DNA from: Candidatus Aenigmatarchaeota archaeon
Lineage (GTDB): Archaea; Aenigmatarchaeota; Aenigmatarchaeia; QMZS01
Assembly: GCA_023134135.1 (NCBI GenBank)
Contig: JAGLVB010000006.1
Coordinates: forward strand, 1 to 49,228
DNA: 49,228 bases
Direction: 5' to 3'
Positions 10,666-18,796 of the stretch are shown one piece after another. The translations under genes were made by a program, and so were the position numbers. The notes beneath the pieces are model-generated. The model saw only the letters and a list, made by a program, of their open reading frames with translations. It made no database searches and was not told where the DNA came from. Every line of letters starts with the position of its first letter. Position 1 is the first letter of the stretch.

Positions 10666-10741
10666 AACTCTCGTTACCACCCAGAAAACTACCCAGAAGA
10701 TTAGGGTGTGGTGTGGGGTGAGTAAAAAGATATTGTGGTTT

Positions 10742-10801
10742 AATGGCGGATTAAGTGGAGGATTAAATGGCGGATTAAGTGGAGGATTAAATGGCGGATT
10801 A
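10742..10801 (+). repeat. 5 x 12-bp tandem repeat AATGGCGGATTA/AGTGGAGGATTA alternating (24-bp higher-order period), reads NGGLSGGL
   Basis: Direct reading. Confidence 0.96.
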
Positions 10802-10908
10802 AAATAATTATTTGAGTTTATCTCAAATAACCAAGGTGTTTAGGCAAAGAGAGGGTCTGAAGTGACAAATAAATAGGAAGATATTGAAAAATATATAATA
10901 CTTATATT

Positions 10909-11037
10909 ATGAGTATTTCGGATGAGGCTATCCAAAAGATAATCCTCAAAGACATTACAAAGGACCCCATAAAAGACACTATAAATTTAGTTCCAGAAAA
11001 ACAGAGTGTTGGGATGTTATGGAAAAATGAAAGATAA
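10909..11037 (+). CDS. small ORF (42 aa) with KD-rich 4-residue repeats, overlapping start of DinD-like gene
   Basis: MSISDEAIQKIILKDITKDPIKDTINLVPEKQSVGMLWKNER; 12-bp period at 10948..10983; not in the supplied ORF track. Confidence 0.35.
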   Translation: MSISDEAIQKIILKDITKDPIKDTINLVPEKQSVGMLWKNER

Positions 11038-11875
11038 TATGGAAGAAGGAAAAAGATTGGTTGTGTTTCAGGACAAGAGAATAAGAAGAGAGTGGTATAA
11101 TGATGAATGGTATTTTTCTGTTGTTGATATAATTCAGGCATTAACTGATAGTGTAGATCCAAAGCAGTATGTTAAGAAATTAAGACAAAGAGACCCAATT
11201 CTTGATTCCAACTGGGGTACAATTTGTACCCCCCTTCAATTATTAGCTTTGGATGGAAAATTAAGAATTTCGAATTGTGTTAATACAAAAAACGCTTTTA
11301 GGCTTGTCCAGTCAATTCCTTCCAGAAAAGCGGAACCTTTCAAGCAATGGCTGGCTCAGGTTGGTTATGAAAGAATTGAAGAGATTGAAAACCCGGAAAT
11401 AGCCCAAGACAGAGTGAAGGAATACTATGAACTGAAAGGTTATCCTAAAGACTGGATTGACAAAAGGCTCAGGGGTATTGCTGTAAGGCAGGATTTAACA
11501 GATGAATGGAAAAACAGGGAAGTAAAAGGACAGAAAGAATTTGCAATATTAACAAATGAAATTAGTAAAGCAACATTCGGGAAAACTGTGCAGGAATATA
11601 AAAAATTTAAATATTTGAAAGAGAAAAACCAGAACTTAAGAGACCACATGACCGATTGGGAGTTAATTCTTACAATGGTTGGCGAGAAGGCAACCACAGA
11701 TATTACTAAAAAAAAGAATTCTCAGGGTTTTGTTGAATGCAAGACTTCAGCCAAAAAAGGCGGAAATATTGCAGAGAGAACAAGAAAAGATATTGAAAAG
11801 AATCTTGGGGAGTCGATTGTTTCAAAGGGCAACTTTCTGCTTAAGAAGGATAAAAAGGAAATTGAGGAAAAATAA
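11027..11875 (+). CDS. DinD/BRO-N (phage antirepressor-like) family protein
   Basis: FQDKRIRREWYNDEWYFSVVDIIQALT (BRO-N) followed by IPSRKAEPFKQWLAQVGYERIEEIENPE...; start moved to MKDNMEEGK. Confidence 0.8.
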   Translation: MKDNMEEGKRLVVFQDKRIRREWYNDEWYFSVVDIIQALTDSVDPKQYVKKLRQRDPILDSNWGTICTPLQLLALDGKLRISNCVNTKNAFRLVQSIPSRKAEPFKQWLAQVGYERIEEIENPEIAQDRVKEYYELKGYPKDWIDKRLRGIAVRQDLTDEWKNREVKGQKEFAILTNEISKATFGKTVQEYKKFKYLKEKNQNLRDHMTDWELILTMVGEKATTDITKKKNSQGFVECKTSAKKGGNIAERTRKDIEKNLGESIVSKGNFLLKKDKKEIEEK

Positions 11876-11930
11876 TTATTTGATGGAGGTATTAAAAAAA
11901 GTTTAATTGTATAAATTATGGTGTTTGAAA

Positions 11931-13850
11931 ATGGAATTAAAAAAAATACGAATTGAAAATTATAAGTCAATAGATAAATTAGAATTTGATATTAAAAAAC
12001 ATAGTAACAGCCATACAATTACTTTCGTAGGTATTAATGAAGTTGGTAAAAGCAATATTCTTGAAGCAATGTCTTTTTTAGAAACTCCTAAAGGAAATTT
12101 TGATTTTTTAGAATTAGCAAATCAAAATAATGATTCGGCAAAGTATATTGATATATACTTTGAAATGATTCCAGATAAAAAAGAGTTATATATGGATATT
12201 ATCAGACAAAGAATTAATGTCAAAGAAGGAATTACTCAAAAAATTTTTAGAGAAAAATTTATCAAAGAAATAGACATAATCAAAATTGAAAAAAATGTTT
12301 ATCTTAAGAGAGGTGAAGAGAATTTTCAGGAAGAATATAGTTTGGATATTAAAAATTTAAAATTAGATTATCTTAAATTCAAAAAGACCTCTGAAACCGT
12401 TACTGTTGGAAGAAATAACAAGAAAATCAATAAATATGAAATAATGGAATGGAATGAAATCCCTGAAATTGAAAAAGAAAAATTCAATGAGTTAAATTTA
12501 GAAAATTTCAAAGAAATTCTTGTTGATGTACTTAAAGAATATTTTAAGAAATATGAAAATAGAGTTTCATTTTGGAAACCTGATGAGAAATATCTCATCA
12601 CCTCAGTTGTTGATATGACTTCTTTCAAAGAAAACCTAAATGAGAATATTCCACTCAGAAATATATTTTATTTGGCAGGTTATAAAAACAAAGATGAGAT
12701 AAAAACAAAAATTGAAGAAATCGAAAAAAATGATACTCAATTAAGAAGATTAGAAAAACAATTATCACAGAAAAGCACAGCGTATTTAAATTCAGTATGG
12801 GCAGATCATAAAGTTAAGATTGATTTTAGAATAACAGAACAATTAAAATGCAAGGTAAAAATTCAGGATAAAGGAAAGAATAATGAAGATAATTTTTTTG
12901 GGATGCAAAATAGAAGTGATGGATTTAAACAATTTGCTTCTCTAATATTTACACTTTCAATAGAAAATAATAAAGGAGAATTAAAAAATAGATTAATACT
13001 TGTTGATGAACCTGAAAATCATTTACATCCTTCAGGTGTTAGAGATATGCGAAATGAGTTAATAAATATAGGAAAAAATAATTATGTTTTTTTAGCTACA
13101 CATTCTAATTTTATGATTGATAATAAAAAAATGGAGAGAAATATTATAATAAATAAAGATTCAAATAATAACACATTTAAGAAAGAGATAAAGGATTATA
13201 ATGATATTGTTGATGATGAAATTCTTAGAGATGCGTTTGGTATAAATGTATTTAAGGATTTTTTAACACCTAATAAATTGTTGGTTGAAGGGGCGTCTGA
13301 TAAAGAGTTATTTGGAAAGGCAATCAAAAAATACAATCCCCATTATTCTTTTGCAATAACGAATGGTAAGGGAGATAATCTCCCTTCCATTGCAAGTTTG
13401 CTAAATTTTGAAAAAATTTCAACATTAGTAATTGTTGACGCAGACAGCAATGGAGAGAAAAATAAAAAATTCATTAAAAAAATTGGGGGTATATTTTCAG
13501 ATAATAATGTTTATACAATTAGGGATTTAGAAGGAAATATTCAAGAAAATGGAACTCTCGAAGATATTTTACCAAGAGATTATGTTATAAGTAAATTTAA
13601 AGAAGTTTATTCTACTGAATTTAATAATTCTGTCGAACCAATTTTAAATGAGAGTAAACCTATAATCTCAGAAATTAAAATGTTTTTACAACAAAATTTA
13701 GAACAAGATCAACAAAATAAAGTAGATGGTTTTTTAGAAAAATTAAAGACTAAAATTTCAAATGATTATAGTCCAGATCAAATGGAAATTAAAGCCTCTC
13801 TTTTATATTCTCTAGTGAAAAAAATAATTGAGAAATTAGAAAATGATTAA
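11931..13850 (+). CDS. OLD-family nuclease: SMC-like ATPase plus C-terminal TOPRIM
   Basis: Walker A GINEVGKSNILEA; Walker B LILVDEPENHLHP; TOPRIM LLVEGASDKELF and LVIVDADSNGEKN. Confidence 0.88.
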   Translation: MELKKIRIENYKSIDKLEFDIKKHSNSHTITFVGINEVGKSNILEAMSFLETPKGNFDFLELANQNNDSAKYIDIYFEMIPDKKELYMDIIRQRINVKEGITQKIFREKFIKEIDIIKIEKNVYLKRGEENFQEEYSLDIKNLKLDYLKFKKTSETVTVGRNNKKINKYEIMEWNEIPEIEKEKFNELNLENFKEILVDVLKEYFKKYENRVSFWKPDEKYLITSVVDMTSFKENLNENIPLRNIFYLAGYKNKDEIKTKIEEIEKNDTQLRRLEKQLSQKSTAYLNSVWADHKVKIDFRITEQLKCKVKIQDKGKNNEDNFFGMQNRSDGFKQFASLIFTLSIENNKGELKNRLILVDEPENHLHPSGVRDMRNELINIGKNNYVFLATHSNFMIDNKKMERNIIINKDSNNNTFKKEIKDYNDIVDDEILRDAFGINVFKDFLTPNKLLVEGASDKELFGKAIKKYNPHYSFAITNGKGDNLPSIASLLNFEKISTLVIVDADSNGEKNKKFIKKIGGIFSDNNVYTIRDLEGNIQENGTLEDILPRDYVISKFKEVYSTEFNNSVEPILNESKPIISEIKMFLQQNLEQDQQNKVDGFLEKLKTKISNDYSPDQMEIKASLLYSLVKKIIEKLEND

Positions 13851-15081
13851 AAATAAATTCAAAGAAACAGAAATAGGAAAAATTCCTAAAGATTGGGAGA
13901 TTAAGAAATGGGGTGATTTAGCAACATTGGAATATGGAAAAGGTCTTAAGGGATATAAAAACAATAATGGTAAATATCCTGTATATGGTACTAATGGGAA
14001 AATTGGTTGGTGTGATGAACCTTTATGGTCTAAAGAAGGAGTGATAATTGGTAGAAAAGGTGCATATCGAGGGGTTCATTTTTCAAAAATTCCTTTTTTT
14101 GTAATTGATACGGCTTTCTATTTAAAACCTAAATTGGATTTTCATATTAAATGGGCTTATTATGAATTGTTGACTCAAGAGATTAATAATATGGATGCTG
14201 GTTCGGCAATCCCATCTACAACTAGAGAAGATTTTTATAATTTAAATGTAAAATATCTTCCCATTACAGAGCAAAAAGCAATCGCAAAAATCCTCTCCAA
14301 CCTTGACGACAAAATCGAATTTCTCCAAAAACAAAACAAAATCCTTGAAGAAATCGGGCGGACAATTTTCCGCCATTGGTTTGTAGATTTTGAATTCCCC
14401 GACGAAAACGGAAAACCCTATAAATATTCTGGCGGGGAGATGATTAAAAGTGAATTGGGGGAGATTCCGAAAGGGTGGAGTATTGGAATTCTTAAGGAGG
14501 TTATTGAAAAAATTGAATCTGGAAAAAGACCTAAAGGAGGAATTAAAGAAATTGAGAGTGGAGTTCCTAGCATAGGTGCAGAAAATATTCTTGGATTAGG
14601 AAAATATGACTATTCAAAAACCAAATTAATATCTGAAGATTTTTTTAAAACTTTAAAACAAGGAATTATAAAATCTAAAGATGTTTTATTATATAAAGAT
14701 GGAGCAAAATTAGGTAGAAAAAGTTTGTTTATGAATAATTTTCCCTTCGAAAAATGTTGTATTAATGAGCATGTATTTATCCTTAGAGGAAATTCTCAAA
14801 TTAACCAATTTTATTTATATTTTTGGTTAGACCAAAAAAATATGACTGAAAAAATAATTAATCTAAATAGTAATTGTGCTCAACCAGGCATAACACGAGC
14901 CGGCGTATTGAGTTTGCCCATAATTATTCCTAAATTGAGTATCTTAAATGAGTTTAATAATGCTCTTGAACAATTATTGACGAGATTATTTGCCAATTGT
15001 TTACAAATCCAAACCATTCAAAAAACAAGAGATTTATTATTGCCAAAACTTATGTCTGGAAAAATTAGGGTTGGTGTTTAA
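13843..15081 (+). CDS. hsdS: type I restriction specificity subunit HsdS (two TRDs)
   Basis: FKETEIGKIPKDWEIKKWGDL ... ITEQKAIAKILSNLDDKIEFLQKQNKILEEIGRTIFRHWFVDFEFP ... GEIPKGWSIGILKEV. Confidence 0.93.
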   Translation: MIKNKFKETEIGKIPKDWEIKKWGDLATLEYGKGLKGYKNNNGKYPVYGTNGKIGWCDEPLWSKEGVIIGRKGAYRGVHFSKIPFFVIDTAFYLKPKLDFHIKWAYYELLTQEINNMDAGSAIPSTTREDFYNLNVKYLPITEQKAIAKILSNLDDKIEFLQKQNKILEEIGRTIFRHWFVDFEFPDENGKPYKYSGGEMIKSELGEIPKGWSIGILKEVIEKIESGKRPKGGIKEIESGVPSIGAENILGLGKYDYSKTKLISEDFFKTLKQGIIKSKDVLLYKDGAKLGRKSLFMNNFPFEKCCINEHVFILRGNSQINQFYLYFWLDQKNMTEKIINLNSNCAQPGITRAGVLSLPIIIPKLSILNEFNNALEQLLTRLFANCLQIQTIQKTRDLLLPKLMSGKIRVGV

Positions 15082-15082
15082 T

Positions 15083-16024
15083 ATGTTAGGACCAATAAAA
15101 GATTTGTATTTAAGAAGAATGAAAAATTTGAAGGGGGAACTTCCTGATTATTATTCTTACAAATTAAATCAAACAATTAGACATAAAATTATTGGCAGAA
15201 TTTTAGATTCAAATTATGAAAAATCTCGAATGTATGATTCTTATGATTATAATGAACTTAAGGAATTAATTATCTCAATAGAAAGAGAATTAGGAAGAAC
15301 TCTATATGCTGAGTTAGCTTCAATAAATAAATTTACGAATTTTATGTTTCGGTGCTCAGACGAAGAATTTTTATCTAGTTTGGAGTTGTTGCTTTCTATA
15401 AAAATAAAAAATTTATCTCAGTTTCAGGAGGATTATGACCAAATTAAAAATACTACAGAGATTTTAATAGTTAATATAAACAAGATATTCAAAATAGATA
15501 AAATTGGTTATGAAATTATTCCTGCGGGGTTAGAAGATTTACCTTTTATTATAGTCCCGTTCAATTCTAAATATTTGTATCTCGAAACAATTAAAAAGCC
15601 AATGTCTTTAATGCATTCTGAAAAATTTAAAGGTGCTTTAAACGAATTTGAGAAAGCTATAGAAAAATATAGAAAAGATGATTTTGAAAATGCAATAGGA
15701 GAAGCAAATAAAGCTTATGAGAGTACTTTAAAAACAGTATTATTTTTTAAGAAAATACCCTTTGATGAAACAAGAGATAAAATTCCTCGATTAGTTGATA
15801 AAGTTAAGTCTGCAAATATTATTGACAGTACTCTTGAGAGTGTATTTAATTCATTTTGGCCAGTTCTAAAAAATGGTCCTAATAATATAAGAAATTTATC
15901 AGGAGTAGCCCATGGTCAAGGAGTTGATGTAAAAACCATACAAAAAAGTTATGCTGATTTTGTATTAAGAACCGTTGGAACTTATATTGTTTTTTTAATT
16001 GAAAAGTTCCAAGAATCCAGATAA
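15083..16024 (+). CDS. AbiJ-N / HEPN-like (STM4504/CBY_0614-type) putative abortive infection protein
   Basis: C-terminal domain with NNIRNLSGVAHGQGVD (Abi_C/HEPN-like R-x-H-G pattern); start 2 nt after hsdS stop. Confidence 0.65.
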   Translation: MLGPIKDLYLRRMKNLKGELPDYYSYKLNQTIRHKIIGRILDSNYEKSRMYDSYDYNELKELIISIERELGRTLYAELASINKFTNFMFRCSDEEFLSSLELLLSIKIKNLSQFQEDYDQIKNTTEILIVNINKIFKIDKIGYEIIPAGLEDLPFIIVPFNSKYLYLETIKKPMSLMHSEKFKGALNEFEKAIEKYRKDDFENAIGEANKAYESTLKTVLFFKKIPFDETRDKIPRLVDKVKSANIIDSTLESVFNSFWPVLKNGPNNIRNLSGVAHGQGVDVKTIQKSYADFVLRTVGTYIVFLIEKFQESR

Positions 16025-16085
16025 ATAATATCCAGATTCTCAATATAATTGGAAGGAAAATTGGGATAAAACCACAAAAATACAG

Positions 16086-16125
16086 ATTTAAACCCAAATT
16101 CTTCCAAAAAACAGCAAAAATCAAG
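16086..16125 (+). repeat. 40-bp direct repeat, copy 1
   Basis: atttaaacccaaattcttccaaaaaacagcaaaaatcaag, identical to 16807..16846. Confidence 0.97.
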
Positions 16126-16154
16126 GATAAATATATATAAATACTTTATATATT

Positions 16155-16511
16155 ATGGTAATAAAAATTGAACGATTGGAGTCAGATAGAGAGGCTATCC
16201 GGGCAATCCTGAACGAAACACCTAAGAGAGGTTGGATAGAATATTTTAATGTGTTTGCTCGAAATGATCCTACTTATAATAGGAAAAATTTGGAAGTTCA
16301 AGGAAATATAATACAAATCACAATTGACTATTTAGATGACCAAGCAACTTTGCAAAAACGGGTGGATGATGTTAAATATCTAATTGAAGAAGCAAATAAG
16401 AGATATTCCGATGAACAGAAAAATCAACAGACGAAGGAATCTAAACAAAGACAAAAGAATGAAGAAAAACAAAAGAAACTGGAAGAACAGGTAAAAAATA
16501 TAAAATTATAA
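16155..16511 (+). CDS. hypothetical protein with C-terminal coiled coil, 118 aa
   Basis: Intact ORF downstream of repeat/TATA-like sequence. Confidence 0.6.
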   Translation: MVIKIERLESDREAIRAILNETPKRGWIEYFNVFARNDPTYNRKNLEVQGNIIQITIDYLDDQATLQKRVDDVKYLIEEANKRYSDEQKNQQTKESKQRQKNEEKQKKLEEQVKNIKL

Positions 16512-16620
16512 ATCTTCCAAGGTGTTTTTGATATTTTTAAACTTTAAAGTAATTCCCTTATCAAGATATAATATAGAAAAATAAGGATAAATCTAAAAGA
16601 ATAATATAGAAAATAAAAAA

Positions 16621-16773
16621 TTATCTGCACTCTCCGGATTTCTTCTTAGATTTACATTCATTGCATAGTTCACCGGGAGTTGGACTTTCTGATTCTTTAT
16701 AATCAGAAGTTGGCCACATAGAACAATTTGTGCAAAAATGCCAAACATCCTTTCCTTTAATTTGCCTATACAT
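16621..16773 (-). CDS. small Cys-rich (zinc-ribbon-like) protein, 50 aa
   Basis: MYRQIKGKDVWHFCTNCSMWPTSDYKESESPTPGELCNECKSKKKSGECR with two CxxC pairs; start trimmed from 16845. Confidence 0.6.
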   Translation of the reverse strand: MYRQIKGKDVWHFCTNCSMWPTSDYKESESPTPGELCNECKSKKKSGECR

Positions 16774-16806
16774 AATTATTACATCTTTAAATAGATAAAA
16801 CCCTAA

Positions 16807-16846
16807 ATTTAAACCCAAATTCTTCCAAAAAACAGCAAAAATCAAG
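16807..16846 (+). repeat. 40-bp direct repeat, copy 2
   Basis: Identical to 16086..16125. Confidence 0.97.
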
Positions 16847-16878
16847 TATAAATAATTATAATTCTATATTTATATATT

Positions 16879-18138
16879 ATGTTAATAGAATTTTCAGTGG
16901 AGAATTTCAGGTCAATAAAGGACAAAATTACCCTGAGTATGGATTCTAGCTCAGGCAAAAAATTGCCAAAGAATTTAATAAAACTCAGTGAAAAGCAAAA
17001 TCTGATTAAATCAGCCGCAATTTATGGACCAAATGCTTCGGGGAAATCAAATCTCATAAACAGCATTTATTTTATGTGGTTTATGATTACACAATCTCAT
17101 CAGTTTAACTTAAATACCAAAATAGATAATCTCCCTATTGCAAGTAAAAGGAGTCCGTTTAAACTGGATTTAAATTTCCGCAAAAAACCAAGCAGATTTG
17201 AAATAATATTTATTCACAAAGATATAAAATACAAATATGGGTTTTCCTGCGACAATGAAAAAATAATTGATGAATATTTATATTATTATCCAAAAGGCAA
17301 GGAAGCCTTAATTTTTAAGCGGAAAGCAACCAAAGATTTTGAGTTTAAGATAGATAGGAAAGAACAAAAAGAACGGGCAAAGCAGACTCTTTCGAATACT
17401 TTATATTTGTCAAGAGCAACTCAACTCGGTTACGAAAAAACAAAAGAGCCTTACGAGTTTCTCACGAATTATCTTGTGATAAATTATAGTCCGGTTTGGG
17501 AAGAGTGTACTTTAAAGCAACTTTATGAAAACAAAAAACTTAAAGATAAAATACTTTGCATTCTTCAAAAGGCGGATTTTGGAAATATTGAAAATATTAG
17601 AATAACCAAAGATAAAAGAAAGGTGAACGGTGTTGAAATTAAATTTGAAAAAGATACTGCCAGTTTAAATTATTTAAAACAAAACGAAGAAGATTTTTAT
17701 GATATTGGATTTACTCATAAAACCAAAGAAGGTAATTTGCTGGATTTTAATAGAGTTGAGGAATCTCTGGGAACCCGGAGAGCATTGTCTTTTTTAGGGC
17801 GTTTTTTTGATATTTTTGAAAAAGGAAAAATTTTAATTATAGATGAATTTGAAACAAGTTTCCATCCAAATATTGTCAAATTCCTAGTGGCTTTATTTTA
17901 TAGCAAGCACAACAAAAATAAAGCCCAGTTAATATTCACCACCCACAGTATTCCTTTGCTGGATAATGAACTTTTCAGAAAAGACCAGATTTATATCTGT
18001 TCCAAAGAACCAGATGAAGGCACAGTATTAAGGTCATTATTGGATTTTGATCTAAAACAGGAAGTTGATTTTGAAAGAGCATATTTAAATGGAAGAGTGG
18101 GAGGTCTTCCTTTCATAGATGAGACTATTTTAGATTAG
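16879..18138 (+). CDS. rloA: RloA-like AAA ATPase
   Basis: FSVENFRSIKDKITLSM, Walker A YGPNASGKSNLINS, Walker B ILIIDEFETSFHP, TTHS switch. Confidence 0.85.
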   Translation: MLIEFSVENFRSIKDKITLSMDSSSGKKLPKNLIKLSEKQNLIKSAAIYGPNASGKSNLINSIYFMWFMITQSHQFNLNTKIDNLPIASKRSPFKLDLNFRKKPSRFEIIFIHKDIKYKYGFSCDNEKIIDEYLYYYPKGKEALIFKRKATKDFEFKIDRKEQKERAKQTLSNTLYLSRATQLGYEKTKEPYEFLTNYLVINYSPVWEECTLKQLYENKKLKDKILCILQKADFGNIENIRITKDKRKVNGVEIKFEKDTASLNYLKQNEEDFYDIGFTHKTKEGNLLDFNRVEESLGTRRALSFLGRFFDIFEKGKILIIDEFETSFHPNIVKFLVALFYSKHNKNKAQLIFTTHSIPLLDNELFRKDQIYICSKEPDEGTVLRSLLDFDLKQEVDFERAYLNGRVGGLPFIDETILD

Positions 18139-18139
18139 G

Positions 18140-18745
18140 ATGAGAATAATTGAAAGGAGAATCCCAACAAAAAATTTATGGATTTTTTGTGAAGGAGAAA
18201 AAACAGAGAAAAATTATTTTAATAAACTAAAAATTGATAAAAGAGTTTCAAGATTAAATATAAAAGTAATTTCTCCAAAAAACAGCGATGCTGTGGGAAT
18301 TGTAAAATATGCGGTTAATCATGTAGATTCAAAAGGTTTTCAGGAAGGGGATATTATTTATTGTGTTTTTGACAGGGACAATAATTCAGACCAAAAACTG
18401 CAACAGGCAGAAAACTTCGCCAAAACCAATAAGATTAAAATAATATTCTCAAATCCCTGTTTTGAATACTGGATATTAAGTCATTTTGAATATTATGCTA
18501 ATTCCTGCGAATATCCTGAACTTGAGTCAAAAATAGAAAGACATCTCAAACCCTACAAAAAGAATGATTCTGAGTTATACAGTAAAACAAAAGACAAATT
18601 GCCAGAAGCAATCAAAAATTCTAAAAGAATATTCAAAAAACACAAAGAAAACGGAATATCTCAGATTAGCAGGAATAGCAACCCTTCAACAGGAGTTTTT
18701 GAGATAATTGAAAAAGTTATTGAAATGAAAGAAAATCCCTGCTGA
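18140..18745 (+). CDS. rloB: RloB-like protein (TOPRIM-like)
   Basis: NLWIFCEGEKTEKNYFNKLK ... IIYCVFDRDNN ... SNPCFEYWILSHF, immediately downstream of rloA. Confidence 0.87.
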   Translation: MRIIERRIPTKNLWIFCEGEKTEKNYFNKLKIDKRVSRLNIKVISPKNSDAVGIVKYAVNHVDSKGFQEGDIIYCVFDRDNNSDQKLQQAENFAKTNKIKIIFSNPCFEYWILSHFEYYANSCEYPELESKIERHLKPYKKNDSELYSKTKDKLPEAIKNSKRIFKKHKENGISQISRNSNPSTGVFEIIEKVIEMKENPC

Positions 18746-18796
18746 ATTATTGGATTAACTGCAAATATAACCAAAACTAAATAAATTAATAGAATT

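Noticed and set aside
10186-10801. Tandem arrays as a possible CRISPR
   Set aside because: Units are contiguous 12-mers without spacers and no cas genes are nearby
11931-13850. Gabija (GajA) system
   Set aside because: No UvrD-like GajB downstream; the next gene is hsdS
14360-14385. GGCGGA...TCCGCC inverted repeat in hsdS
   Set aside because: Short, inside the conserved HsdS spacer coding sequence, likely incidental
15879-16124. Minus ORFs both starting MIFAVFWKNLGLNL (15879..16124 and 16621..16845)
   Set aside because: The shared N-terminus is only translation of the 40-bp repeat; the first is antisense to the AbiJ-like gene, the second was trimmed to an internal start
16879-18745. PARIS (AriA/AriB) pair
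   Set aside because: The second protein has RloB features (FCEGEKTEKNYF, FDRDNN, NPCFEYW) rather than the AriB DUF4435 pattern
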